From Nostoc sp. JL33 (GTDB taxonomy: Bacteria > Cyanobacteriota > Cyanobacteriia > Cyanobacteriales > Nostocaceae), in the NCBI RefSeq assembly GCF_017114985.1, contig NZ_JABXKP010000035.1:1-64000 (forward strand): a DNA stretch of 64,000 nucleotides. Direction: 5' to 3'. The stretch's first letter is position 1; the number at the start of each line of letters is the position of its first letter. The notes under the pieces were generated by a model. The model ran no database searches and was not told the DNA's origin. It saw nothing but the letters and a program-made list of their open reading frames with translations. Of the stretch, positions 54,858-63,733 are shown in pieces. The position numbers and the translations under genes are program-made.

Positions 54858-56048
54858 ATGCAGCAAAACTTACAGCCGATAGTTAAAGATTTAGTGCTGA
54901 TTGGTGGCGGTCACAGCCATGCGATTGTCTTGAAAATGTTTGGGATGAAGCCTTTAGCTGGAGTTCGTTTGACGTTGATTACCGCAGCCAAAGAGACAGC
55001 CTACTCTGGAATGTTGCCAGGACACATTGCCGGATTTTACAGCCACGATGAATGTCATATTGACTTGCGACCTTTAGCGAACTTTGCTCAAGCACGGTTG
55101 TATATTGACAGAGTAGTTGCCCTAGACTTGGAAAACAACAAAGTTCTTTGTGCTAACGGACTTGTGGTAGATTTTGATGTGCTGTCTATTGATATTGGCA
55201 GCACTCCGGCCAGAGTGTCTGTATCAGGTGCAGCAGAATATGCGATCGCAGTTAAACCAGTATCGCAGGTATTGGAACATTGGTATGAACTAATTGAAGC
55301 TGTAGGTAAAAATCCTCAAGAATTAGTTAGGATTGCGATCGCAGGTGGAGGCGCTGGCGGTGTAGAATTGGCGTTATCGATGCAATCTCATTTACATCGG
55401 ATTTTACGTCAAACTCAACAACCAATTCAAAATCTGGAAATTCATTTATTCCAGCGTGGACAAGAACTGATGCCCAATTACCATCAATCAGTGCGGCATC
55501 AACTTCAGCAAATTTTAACTGAGCGAGGTATTAAGCTCCATCTTGGAGAAACTGTGTGTAATATCGCATCGCCAAACCACAAGGAAACTAAAGAAATATT
55601 TGAGATTAAATGTGAATCTGGTTTTACAGTAGATTGTAATAAAATTTTTTGGGTAACACAAGCATCAGCGCCGGAGTGGTTAAAAACCTCTGGACTAGCA
55701 ACTAATGAGCAAGGCTTTATTCTGGTAGAGGACACATTGCAATCTCAAACGCACCCGCAGGTATTTGCTGCTGGTGACATTGCCACAATCGTAAATTATC
55801 CGCGTCCGAAAGCTGGGGTGTTCGCTGTTAAGCAAGGTAAACCTTTATTTGAGAATTTGCAGAGAATTTTATTAGGTAAGTCGCTCCAACCTTATAGACC
55901 ACAAAAACAATATTTGAGTTTAATTGGTACAGGAGATGAACGAGCGATTGCAACACGAGGTATCATCACTTTACCACCTCATAAACTCTTGTGGCGTTAC
56001 AAAGATTGGATTGACCGCCGCTTCATGGAAGGCTTCCGCAACTTCTGA
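54858..56048 (+). CDS. Pyridine-nucleotide-disulfide oxidoreductase of the SelD-fusion type, SelD half absent
   Basis: 396 residues from the ATG at 54858 (frame open to 54786). FAD-binding LVLIGGGHSHAIVLKMFGMK, NAD-binding RIAIAGGGAGGVELALSMQS, and the FAAGDIATI motif define an NDH-2-like flavoprotein. In cyanobacteria this module is normally the N-terminal half of a fusion with selenide,water dikinase SelD, and the last residues here (DWIDRRFMEGFRNF) correspond to the point just before SelD. No SelD sequence follows, only a 21-bp array. The gene is either truncated or a stand-alone paralogue. Confidence 0.85.
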   Translation: MQQNLQPIVKDLVLIGGGHSHAIVLKMFGMKPLAGVRLTLITAAKETAYSGMLPGHIAGFYSHDECHIDLRPLANFAQARLYIDRVVALDLENNKVLCANGLVVDFDVLSIDIGSTPARVSVSGAAEYAIAVKPVSQVLEHWYELIEAVGKNPQELVRIAIAGGGAGGVELALSMQSHLHRILRQTQQPIQNLEIHLFQRGQELMPNYHQSVRHQLQQILTERGIKLHLGETVCNIASPNHKETKEIFEIKCESGFTVDCNKIFWVTQASAPEWLKTSGLATNEQGFILVEDTLQSQTHPQVFAAGDIATIVNYPRPKAGVFAVKQGKPLFENLQRILLGKSLQPYRPQKQYLSLIGTGDERAIATRGIITLPPHKLLWRYKDWIDRRFMEGFRNF

Positions 56049-56604
56049 AGACACACAGAGGTGTAGTGGTAGTACCATGACACGGCACGGCACAGGTAAA
56101 ATAGTGCAAGCATGTGTTAATCACACCAACCCAAATATTATTCATCTGTAAAACTTCAATCTCAGTAGACTAAGTACAGTTTTGTGTAAAAGCGTAGCGT
56201 TTTTAATGCAAGCCGATGCATTCACAATGCAAGCCGACGCATTAACAAAGCAAGCCGATGCATTAACAAAGCAAGCCGACGCATTAACAAAGCAAGCCGA
56301 TGCATTCACAATGCAAGCCGATGCATTAACAAAGCAAGCCAATGCATTAACAATGCAAGCCGATGCATTAACAATACAGGGTATTGCCAAATTTAATTTG
56401 CTACGAATTAATGAAATGCTCTACTAAGTTCTAATTCTCTATTTGATAAATTAGGAACATTTAGTGCAGATTCCGATTAATATATTTAATAGTTGGTTGA
56501 ACAAATTGCTCAGTTTGATTTAAGCCATCTCCAACCCACTGCCGTTGAGCCACTACAGCAAGGATGATCTTTGAGCTTATCGATTTTACCGATACATTCT
56601 ATCT
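56049..56604. other. Intergenic with 21-bp array
   Basis: Contains the 56208-56375 array. No trace of a SelD domain in any frame that I could see, nor other genes. Confidence 0.6.
56208..56375. repeat. Eight-copy 21-bp tandem repeat
   Basis: Unit GCAAGCCGATGCATTAACAAA (variants GAC/AAT and TTC), eight copies from 56208 at 21-base spacing. Both strands are open. It has the same period as the array at 51671 but unrelated sequence. Confidence 0.94.
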
Positions 56605-58425
56605 TTATTGAAGTTGTTCAATTAGCTGAATAATTTGTTGATAATACTGGATATTTCCTTCTTGGTAATATAATTCTGCGGATTTCTGGAAATCGGCGAT
56701 CGCTCTTTGAGAGTCTCCCAGATTTTGGTAGACATCTGCCCGAAGGATGAAAGCTGAAGCCCAATTTGGCTGACGCTGTAAGGCTTGGTTTAAGTCTTTT
56801 AGCGCTCCTTGTAAGTCTTTTAATAAAGAACGGCTACGACCCCGATTGTACCAGTCTTCAGCAAAGCTGGAGTCGATCGCGATCGCGCGGCTGTAATCTT
56901 CTATTGCCCCTTGATAATCTTCTAGGGCATAGCGAGCATTGGCGCGATCGCTGTAAAATGCAGCAGATTGGGGATTAATTTGTAATGCTTGGGTATAATC
57001 TGCGATCGCACTTTCATATTCTTCTAAAGCATAGCGGGTAGAACCTCGGTTGTAATATGCTTCAATTAAATTGGGATTAATTTCTAATGCTTGATTATAA
57101 TCTGCGATCGCTCCGTGTTCATCTCCTAAAAGACGACGAGCATTTCCGCGATTGCAGTACGCTTGAGAAAATTCAGGAACAAGTTCTATTGCTTGGGTGT
57201 TATCATCAATTGCTCCCTGTAAATCTTGCAGGGCTTCGCGGGCAATACCCCGACCATAATAAGCTGCGGCTAAGTTATCATCAATCTGTAATGCCTGATC
57301 GTAATCTTTAATTGCTCCTTTATGATCTCCTAAAGAACGACGAGCCGCCGCGCGATCGCAATATCCTTCAGCTAAATTAGGATTGAGTTGTAATAGGCGA
57401 TTGCTATCTTCAATTGCGCCTTGATAGTCTCCCAATCGGCGACGAGCGTTCGCCCGAAAACCGTATACTAAAGCTAGAGTCGGATTTTCTTGTAACGCCC
57501 GGTCATAATCTGCGATCGCACCCTGATAATCATCAAGAATACTCCGAACAAGACCCCGCTCACAATAGGCTTGCACATCATCAGGATTCAGCTTTAATGC
57601 TTGGTTAAAATCTTCAATTGCTCGGTGATATTCTTTAAGATAAGAAAGAACCAGACCCCGATTATAGTATGCTCCAGCAAACTTGGGGTTGATTTTTAGT
57701 GCGCGGTTGAAATTAGCGATCGCACTTTGATAATCTCCTAAAGCGTAGTAGGCGTTACCTCGATTATGATAAGCCTCTGCCAAGTTTGGATCTAATTGTA
57801 ATGCTTGGTTATGATCAGCGATCGCTTCGTGATAATTTCCTAAGATATGATGAATATTACCCCGATTGCTGTAAGCTGCGGCAAAATGGGGATGCCACTG
57901 TAAAGCTTGTTGTAAATCTGCGAGCGCTCCTTGATGATCACCGTGTTCAAAACGAGCGACACCCCGATTATGATAAGCATTGGCGATATCAATATTGATA
58001 TTATCAGCTAATTGGGTACTCATTTCTATTGTTTGGATATAATCAGCGATCGCTTTGTCGTAGTCTTCTAAGGCAAAGTAAGCATTACCCCGGCTGTGGT
58101 AAGATTGGGCTAAATTGGGATCTATTTGTAATGCTTGGTTATGATCAGCGATCGCTCCTTCATAATCGCCCAAAAAGTAACGTGCATTACCTCGCTGAGA
58201 GTAGGCTGTGGCAAAATTGGGATTGATTTCTATAGCGCGATTAAAATCTGCGATCGCACTACGATAATCTTTGAGTTGACCACTAAGAATAATTCCTCGA
58301 TTATGGTAAGCTTCGGCATAGTTAGGATTGAGCTTGATTGCTTGGGTGTAAGCTGCGATTGCTCCTTGATAATCACATTCCAAACTGTAGTTTAATCCTT
58401 GGTTTAATAATTCTTCAGCATTCAT
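56605..58425 (-). CDS. TPR-repeat protein
   Basis: 606 residues composed almost wholly of about 17 tetratricopeptide repeats of 34 residues (consensus AYxNRGxxxxxLGDYQGAIAD, FNQALQINPN). No signal peptide, membrane segment or other domain is apparent. A protein-interaction scaffold; partner unknown. HIP1 octamers (GCGATCGC) recur in many units on the DNA level. Confidence 0.93.
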   Translation of the reverse strand: MNAEELLNQGLNYSLECDYQGAIAAYTQAIKLNPNYAEAYHNRGIILSGQLKDYRSAIADFNRAIEINPNFATAYSQRGNARYFLGDYEGAIADHNQALQIDPNLAQSYHSRGNAYFALEDYDKAIADYIQTIEMSTQLADNINIDIANAYHNRGVARFEHGDHQGALADLQQALQWHPHFAAAYSNRGNIHHILGNYHEAIADHNQALQLDPNLAEAYHNRGNAYYALGDYQSAIANFNRALKINPKFAGAYYNRGLVLSYLKEYHRAIEDFNQALKLNPDDVQAYCERGLVRSILDDYQGAIADYDRALQENPTLALVYGFRANARRRLGDYQGAIEDSNRLLQLNPNLAEGYCDRAAARRSLGDHKGAIKDYDQALQIDDNLAAAYYGRGIAREALQDLQGAIDDNTQAIELVPEFSQAYCNRGNARRLLGDEHGAIADYNQALEINPNLIEAYYNRGSTRYALEEYESAIADYTQALQINPQSAAFYSDRANARYALEDYQGAIEDYSRAIAIDSSFAEDWYNRGRSRSLLKDLQGALKDLNQALQRQPNWASAFILRADVYQNLGDSQRAIADFQKSAELYYQEGNIQYYQQIIQLIEQLQ

Positions 58426-59021
58426 ATAATTTTTTGAGATTTCGACATTCCCTAGCTTTCAGCAACGGGATTCTTAACGATATGTTTTGAAAATAGTTCC
58501 AGCTATTATTATGACTCTTGCTAAGATTTTAATTCCTGATTTTCTGTTAGCCCAGATTCAGAGCGACGAATTTCAGGCGACTTAAACAGCAGCAAGCAGC
58601 GCAAATATAGCGTTTCCTAATCACATAAATTACATCATAGCCCCCTCCTCGCTTGCGGGGAGGGGGTTGGGGGTGGGGTTCTTGTAGCTCACAAGGGCCA
58701 GGTGGGTGTCTGACTCGCCCTTTTTTATGAGTATTGCTATAGTAGCAGATAACACATTTAACTAAGTGCGATCGCATCTACTATCAACACCGCTAAAGAG
58801 TCTCAAAATAAATTAAAACACTTCAGTAAATCGCAAAGTTTTTTCAAAGGCGATTTAAAAGTATATAATCTTGACAACTGTTGCGATTTGGAATTATGTG
58901 TTACTTGAGTTAAGGTAAACCCAAAAGTAAGTAATTTTTGCTTTGATTATTAATTAAAAACTTTACTTGAGTGCGTAACAAATAGTATATGTTGTAAACT
59001 AGCAGGAAATCTAAGAAAATT
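58426..59021. other. Intergenic with a GC-rich palindromic repeat
   Basis: The stretch at 58603-58690 is an inverted copy of 16656-16765 (ATGATGTAGC, then CCCCCTCCTCGCTTGCGGGG). 58780-59021 is AT-rich and precedes the GNAT gene. No gene. Confidence 0.55.
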
Positions 59022-59477
59022 ATGACCGAACAAATCAAAAAATACGACCCTGCAAATTTGGATTTAGTTTCACGTATTTTAGAAGAAGAAATTAAAAATT
59101 CGCATAAGTTTTTATCAAATGAAGAACTTAAAGACTATATTGAAGATACTAAACAAGAATTATTATTTATAAATCCTCAATATATTACTAAAATATGGAA
59201 TATTTATGAAGATACTAAAATAGTAGGTTTTACCTCAGTACGTGAAACTTCCACAGAAACGATAATAGTTTCTATTTATGTTTTCTCGGCATATCAAAAA
59301 AAGGGTTACGGCAAAAAATTACTTAATAAAATACTCTCTGAATGCAAAGCACCATATAGTCTAGCAGTTTATGAAGAAAACAGAGATGCTTATCGTTTTT
59401 ATGAAAATTTTGGTTTTAAGGTAACAAAAAAAGGTCTGCAAAAAAATCATAAATATTTAGAAATGACAATCAGTTAG
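59022..59477 (+). CDS. GNAT family N-acetyltransferase, AT-rich
   Basis: 151 residues. Motif A: IYVFSAYQKKGYGKKLL; motif B: YEENRDAYRFYENFGFKV. Lys/Glu/Ile-rich composition and strongly AT-rich codons (AAA, TAT, ATA, GAA) set it apart from neighbours, a sign of recent transfer. Substrate unknown. A hairpin terminator follows at 59514-59540. Confidence 0.88.
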   Translation: MTEQIKKYDPANLDLVSRILEEEIKNSHKFLSNEELKDYIEDTKQELLFINPQYITKIWNIYEDTKIVGFTSVRETSTETIIVSIYVFSAYQKKGYGKKLLNKILSECKAPYSLAVYEENRDAYRFYENFGFKVTKKGLQKNHKYLEMTIS

Positions 59478-59513
59478 ACGACATTACTTATAATAAATTT
59501 TTTAAACATAAAA

Positions 59514-59540
59514 AATCCCTACCGTTCAGTGGCAGGGATT
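59514..59540 (+). terminator. Terminator-like hairpin after the GNAT gene
   Basis: AATCCCTACC pairs with GGCAGGGATT (9 of 10) around TTCAGT-type loop. It lies between convergent genes (GNAT ends 59477, VapD ends 59569), so may serve both. Confidence 0.6.
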
Positions 59541-59568
59541 GAAGCTCTATTAAAATTGTTGACCGTCG

Positions 59569-59976
59569 TCAGTTTTCACTGGGTAAGTTTACTTGAACTG
59601 CGGGTAATAGGTCGTTATTTTCTTCAATCCTTAGCATTCTAATATCTCTTACTGCTACAGGAAACCATACTAATTGTTTAGCTAAATCTTGAACTGCTAG
59701 CACACAAGTAACAGCATTTACATTTTCATTTCCAAAGTAAACGCTACCTTGCTGTCTAGTAAAACCGTGTGAAGTCAGTACTTTTTTAATCTCACCATAA
59801 GCATTGTTATATGGGTCGCCATAGGACTGTCGTAGCAGTTCAATATCCATATCAAAAGCAATTGCGTACACTCTGGTATTCCTATCTGGGAAATTGTTAT
59901 TGCTTATTGTAGGGTATGAACTGACGTTTAATTTACTGTTCTTACCTACTAAATTACGTGTTGTTTTTGTGTACAT
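59569..59976 (-). CDS. vapD: VapD family protein (Cas2-like ribonuclease fold)
   Basis: 135 residues from the ATG at 59976. VYAIAFDMDIELLRQSYGDP, YGEIKKVLTSHGFTRQQGSV, YFGNENVNAVTCVLAVQDL and VRDIRMLRIEENNDLLPA match VapD, a Cas2-like fold with endoribonuclease activity in Haemophilus and Helicobacter. About 40 residues precede the usual VapD start, so a GTG just before YAIAFD is an alternative start. A partner antitoxin was not seen next to it. Confidence 0.85.
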   Translation of the reverse strand: MYTKTTRNLVGKNSKLNVSSYPTISNNNFPDRNTRVYAIAFDMDIELLRQSYGDPYNNAYGEIKKVLTSHGFTRQQGSVYFGNENVNAVTCVLAVQDLAKQLVWFPVAVRDIRMLRIEENNDLLPAVQVNLPSEN

Positions 59977-60134
59977 ATTTTTACTGTAAATACTGTTTAA
60001 CTCAATTCTACCGAGATAATCCCATAAATGACAATTCCCCACAGCGATCGCTGTGGGGAATCAAAGGGTTATGCGGTTTGTGGTGGTTAGGGTGGGCTAA
60101 GTCGCTAGTCTTGATCCTCACAATTATTCATCTG

Positions 60135-60827
60135 TCAGGATTTGGTGCTAACCCAAAAAATGACTACCTGCCTGGAATATACTTCATGCCAGAATATTTG
60201 CGTACCGCAATAGTAACAATTCATCAGTTGCCATCTATCTCAGAAACCTTATGGCTGAGAATCATCGGTAGACTCACATCTTGCACCTAGCCCTAGCGAT
60301 TAGAAATCGCGGCTATACAAACAAAGTGCACCTCCGTGGACTAAGAGTAAATCAAGAGTTTTTAACCCACGGAGGTGGGTTTTGACTGTGTAGCCGCGAC
60401 TTCCAGTCGCCTGGTACAAGATATAAGCAGAGGGAACGTTCAAAAGCAAGCAATTGACGAACTAGAAGCACTTACTCCTGATAATCCTTTCCGAAAAGCA
60501 GCGTTAGAATTGCTGTACAACTTGCAACAAAACTTACAAGTCACTCAAAATCAAGACGAGGAAGATAGGGAATTACTTATGCGATTAGCACCACTTTACA
60601 AACAAGACCGAGAACAAGCGATACAAGAAGGTGAACAACGGGGACTCGAAACAGGAATTCAGCAGGGAGAACGCTTGGTGGTGGAAAACTTGCTCAAAGT
60701 TCGCTTTGGTGAAATAGATAATGAACTTCAAGTAATTATTGAACCTTTATTAGCGTTATCACCAGAAGAGTTTACGCCTTTACTATTGCACTTATCCCGT
60801 GAAGAATTAATTAATCGGTTTTGCTAG
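60135..60827 (+). pseudogene. Rpn/PD-(D/E)XK nuclease-type gene, 5'-truncated and split by a MITE
   Basis: The frame SGFGANPKNDYLPGIYFMPE, then LRTAIVTIHQLPSISETLWL ending IIGR continues after a 156-bp insertion as GNVQKQAIDELEALTPDNPF and onward to LLLHLSREELINRF. Both parts are typical of the Rpn/DUF4351 proteins (about 300 residues) abundant in Nostoc. The insert introduces an in-frame TAG (after LTSCT). The N-terminal nuclease core upstream of 60135 is also missing, so the gene is dead. Confidence 0.82.
60273..60428. mobile_element. CCTCCGTGG hairpin MITE with 3-bp target duplication
   Basis: Inserted in the Rpn gene with AGA duplicated (60270-60272 and 60429-60431). Ends pair imperfectly through ATCTTGCACC (60278-60287) and GGTACAAGAT (60413-60422). 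Removing 60273-60431 restores GGT AGA GGG AAC, reading IGRGNV. It holds GTGCACCTCCGTGGAC and ACCCACGGAGGTGGGT. Confidence 0.87.
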
Positions 60828-61021
60828 TGTCAACCACATATCCTTTAATGATTAGGATAAAGCTGAAAGGAGAAAGGAAAAGAGTTTAACTTTTTCCCTT
60901 TTTGTTTTCTCATTTTCATACCTCACCTTAAAATTTTAAATTGAAGGCATTAATACAGTATTATAAAAATCAGTTTCTAAATTTTTAACCAGTAAAAACT
61001 TGATTTTATAGGTTTGTATAA

Positions 61022-61276
61022 ATGGATTTTCTGACAATTCTAGGATTAGCGGCTGCCACAATAACCACAATCTCTTTTTTGCCACAGATGTTTAAAACGT
61101 GGCAAACAAAATCAGCAAAAGATGTTTCTTTGGTGACACTGATTACATTCATAATTGGTGTTTTTTTGTGGCTAATCTACGGAATTTATCTACAAGCCTT
61201 GCCAATTATTCTTGCTAATAGCGTGACATTGTTATTTAACTTGATAATTCTATGGCTTAAAATTAAATATAGATAA
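61022..61276 (+). CDS. SemiSWEET family sugar transporter
   Basis: 84 residues, three transmembrane helices: TILGLAAATITTISFLPQMF, VTLITFIIGVFLWLIYGIYL, and ILANSVTLLFNLIILWLKI. SFLPQMFKTWQTKSAKDVS is the PQ-loop with Pro-Gln. SemiSWEETs dimerise and carry sugars passively. Monocistronic; the region before the next gene holds a CCTCCGTGG repeat. Confidence 0.93.
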   Translation: MDFLTILGLAAATITTISFLPQMFKTWQTKSAKDVSLVTLITFIIGVFLWLIYGIYLQALPIILANSVTLLFNLIILWLKIKYR

Positions 61277-61286
61277 AGAAGTCCTG

Positions 61287-61386
61287 GCGACTATAAATCG
61301 CGCCTACGCAAACTCTCGTCAGCCTGCGCGGACTAAAATCAAACCCACGGAGGTGGGTAGTGCCTGTGTAGGCGCGAATTCTATGA
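61287..61386. repeat. CCTCCGTGG-family hairpin repeat (short copy)
   Basis: Contains CTGGCGACTATAAATCGCG, CAGCCTGCGCGGACTA and AACCCACGGAGGTGGGTAG, ending GTAGGCGCGAATTC. Same family as 60273-60428. Confidence 0.78.
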
Positions 61387-61420
61387 AACTGCATTATTAA
61401 AACACCCCTAACAAACACCT

Positions 61421-63067
61421 GTGACATCATCTGTATTTACCTCGGAACGCCTCCTTTTCACCCCCGCCAACCCAAACAGCGACGCTATCCCCATCATTTT
61501 TGCCTTTCCCAATGAATATAGCGTCGGTATCACTAGCCTCGGCTATCAGGTAGTTTGGGCAACTTTGGCAATGCGTGATGATGTGCAGGTGAGTCGCCTG
61601 TTTACAGATACTCACGAACAACTCCCCAGAACACCGGAAATTGTGGGATTTTCGATTTCCTGGGAACTGGATTATGTGAATATTTTAAATTTGCTGGAAT
61701 CTTTAGAAATTCCGATTCTGGCAACTTCTCGTGATGATTCTCATCCGATAATTTTTGGTGGTGGCCCCGTTCTCACAGCTAATCCCGAACCTTTTGCAGC
61801 TTTTTTTGATGTAATTTTACTGGGTGATGGCGAAAACCTGTTAGGGAATTTTATTGAGGCGTACAAAGAAGTAAGAAATGCCTCAAGACAAACTCAACTA
61901 AAAAGACTTGCACAAATACCAGGAATTTATGTACCCAGTTTATATGAAGTCGAATATCACGCAATAGATGGTGCAGTAAAGTCAATTAAACCAATTTCTC
62001 CAGAAATTCCCGCAGTAGTGCAAAAGCAAACTTATCGGGGAAATACTCTATCGGCATCGACTGTAGTCACCGAAAAAGCCGCATGGGAAAATATTTACAT
62101 GGTGGAAGTGGTGAGAAGTTGTCCAGAAATGTGCCGCTTTTGTTTGGCGAGTTATCTCACACTGCCTTTTAGAACAGCGAGTCTTGAAGATTCATTGATT
62201 CCAGCGATCGCAAAAGGTTTAGAAGTCACAAATCGGCTAGGATTATTGGGGGCTTCAGTAACTCAGCATCCAGAATTTGAGGCTTTGCTAGATTATATTA
62301 GTCAGCCAAAGTATGATGATGTCCGTCTCAGTATTGCCTCAGTGCGAACCAATACCGTAACAGTGCAGTTAGCAGAAACTTTGACAAAACGAGACACGCG
62401 ATCGCTTACCATTGCAGTAGAAAGTGGTTCCGAGAAAATCCGGCAAATCATCAACAAAAAGCTGCATAACGATGAAATCATCCAAGCAGCGATAAATGCC
62501 AAAGCTGGCGGATTAAAAAGCTTGAAACTCTACGGAATGGCAGGAATTCCCGGTGAAGAAACAGAGGATTTAGAGCAAACCGTGGCGATGATGCGTAATA
62601 TCAAAAAAGCTGCGCCGGGATTGCGGTTAACATATGGATGCAGCACCTTTGTACCCAAAGCACACACACCGTTTCAATGGTTTGGGGTGAATCGCCAAGC
62701 AGAAAAGCGGTTACAGTTTTTGCAAAAACAGCTAAAACCGCAGGGGATAGAATTTCGCCCAGAAAGCTATAATTGGTCAATTATACAGGCTTTGTTATCG
62801 AGAGGCGATCGCAGAGTGTCGCAACTTCTCCAACTTACTCGTGACTTTGGCGACTCCTTGGGTAGCTACAAACGTGCTTTCAAACAACTCAAAGGACAAA
62901 TCCCCGATTTAGATTTCTACGTCCACGACGAATGGTCAACAGAGCAAGTATTACCCTGGAGCCACTTGCAAGGGCCTCTGCCACAGTCTACACTACTAAA
63001 GCATTTGGCTGATGCTAAAAGTTATATCAACCCATCTCCAAAAGAATTACAGCCATTGAATTCATAG
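61421..63067 (+). CDS. B12-binding radical SAM protein
   Basis: 548 residues. The N-terminal part (AFPNEYSVGITSLGYQVVWA, PEIVGFSISWELDYVNILNL) resembles a cobalamin-binding fold, followed by the radical-SAM CxxxCxxC as SCPEMCRFC, the GGGPV segment, SLTIAVESGSEKIRQIINKK and KLYGMAGIPGEETEDLEQTV. Related to the TIGR03960-type enzymes. Substrate unknown. The start is a GTG at 61421. A small CPXCG-type gene follows 11 bases later. Confidence 0.9.
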   Translation: MTSSVFTSERLLFTPANPNSDAIPIIFAFPNEYSVGITSLGYQVVWATLAMRDDVQVSRLFTDTHEQLPRTPEIVGFSISWELDYVNILNLLESLEIPILATSRDDSHPIIFGGGPVLTANPEPFAAFFDVILLGDGENLLGNFIEAYKEVRNASRQTQLKRLAQIPGIYVPSLYEVEYHAIDGAVKSIKPISPEIPAVVQKQTYRGNTLSASTVVTEKAAWENIYMVEVVRSCPEMCRFCLASYLTLPFRTASLEDSLIPAIAKGLEVTNRLGLLGASVTQHPEFEALLDYISQPKYDDVRLSIASVRTNTVTVQLAETLTKRDTRSLTIAVESGSEKIRQIINKKLHNDEIIQAAINAKAGGLKSLKLYGMAGIPGEETEDLEQTVAMMRNIKKAAPGLRLTYGCSTFVPKAHTPFQWFGVNRQAEKRLQFLQKQLKPQGIEFRPESYNWSIIQALLSRGDRRVSQLLQLTRDFGDSLGSYKRAFKQLKGQIPDLDFYVHDEWSTEQVLPWSHLQGPLPQSTLLKHLADAKSYINPSPKELQPLNS

Positions 63068-63078
63068 CTGAAAACTTG

Positions 63079-63267
63079 ATGCAAAACACAGCTGAGTATT
63101 ACTGCGCCTATTGCGGCGAACCGAATTTAACTTTTATTGATTTGAGTGCTGGAGGACAGCAATCTTATGTTGAAGATTGTCAAGTTTGCTGTAACCCAAA
63201 TATTTTGTATGTGCGGGTTGATGAAGATACTCTAGATATCGAGATTGATACCGAATCCGAAAGTTGA
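63079..63267 (+). CDS. Small CPXCG motif cysteine-rich protein
   Basis: 62 residues from the ATG at 63079 (a TTG lies three bases earlier). CAYCGEPN and CQVCCNPN form two CxxC-like pairs, probably a zinc ribbon; DLSAGGQQSYVEDCQVC and a C-terminal acidic tail are the family pattern. Eleven bases after the radical-SAM gene and 19 bases before the SRPBCC gene, so likely one operon. Confidence 0.88.
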   Translation: MQNTAEYYCAYCGEPNLTFIDLSAGGQQSYVEDCQVCCNPNILYVRVDEDTLDIEIDTESES

Positions 63268-63286
63268 ATTTTAGGTTTTTCTTTCC

Positions 63287-63733
63287 ATGCTGCAATTTAA
63301 ACATTCCTCAGTAATTAATGCCCCACCAGAAGTAGTTTGGAAATTTCACGAAAGGCCAGATATTTTGCAACTGCTGAATCCACCTTGGCAGCCAGTCCAA
63401 GTGGTTCGTCGTGAAGGGGGGCTGAACGTGGGCGCTATCACAGAATTTCGTCTGTTTCTGGGCCCATTACCCTTAACTTGGTTAGCGCGTCATACTGAAT
63501 GTGAAAAATATCGCCTGTTTACCGACGAACAGATATCTGGCCCTTTTGAATCTTGGGTACATCAGCATGAATTTGAACCGGAAAATGGCAAAACTAAGCT
63601 AACTGATGCTATTTCCTTCTCTATGCCTGGTGGAGGAACAGTTGAATTTGTCAGTGGTTGGTTAGTGCAAGTGCAACTAGAAGCGATGTTTCGCTATCGT
63701 CACTATGTGACTAAACGGGAGTGCGAGTCATGA
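63287..63733 (+). CDS. SRPBCC family protein (coenzyme Q-binding/cyclase-like)
   Basis: 148 residues with the START/SRPBCC pattern: HSSVINAPPEVVWKFHERPD, ILQLLNPPWQPVQVVRREGG, ISGPFESWVHQHEFEPENG and MPGGGTVEFVSGWLVQVQLE. The fold binds hydrophobic ligands; the ligand is unknown. Third gene of the short cluster with the radical-SAM and CPXCG genes. Confidence 0.88.
   Translation: MLQFKHSSVINAPPEVVWKFHERPDILQLLNPPWQPVQVVRREGGLNVGAITEFRLFLGPLPLTWLARHTECEKYRLFTDEQISGPFESWVHQHEFEPENGKTKLTDAISFSMPGGGTVEFVSGWLVQVQLEAMFRYRHYVTKRECES

Noticed and set aside
56142..56427. Open frames over the 56-kb array
   Set aside because: Same reason as for the 51-kb array: repetitive sequence, open on both strands, no other coding signal.
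58547..58777. 76-codon reverse-strand frame
   Set aside because: Crosses the GC-rich palindromic repeat at 58603-58690.
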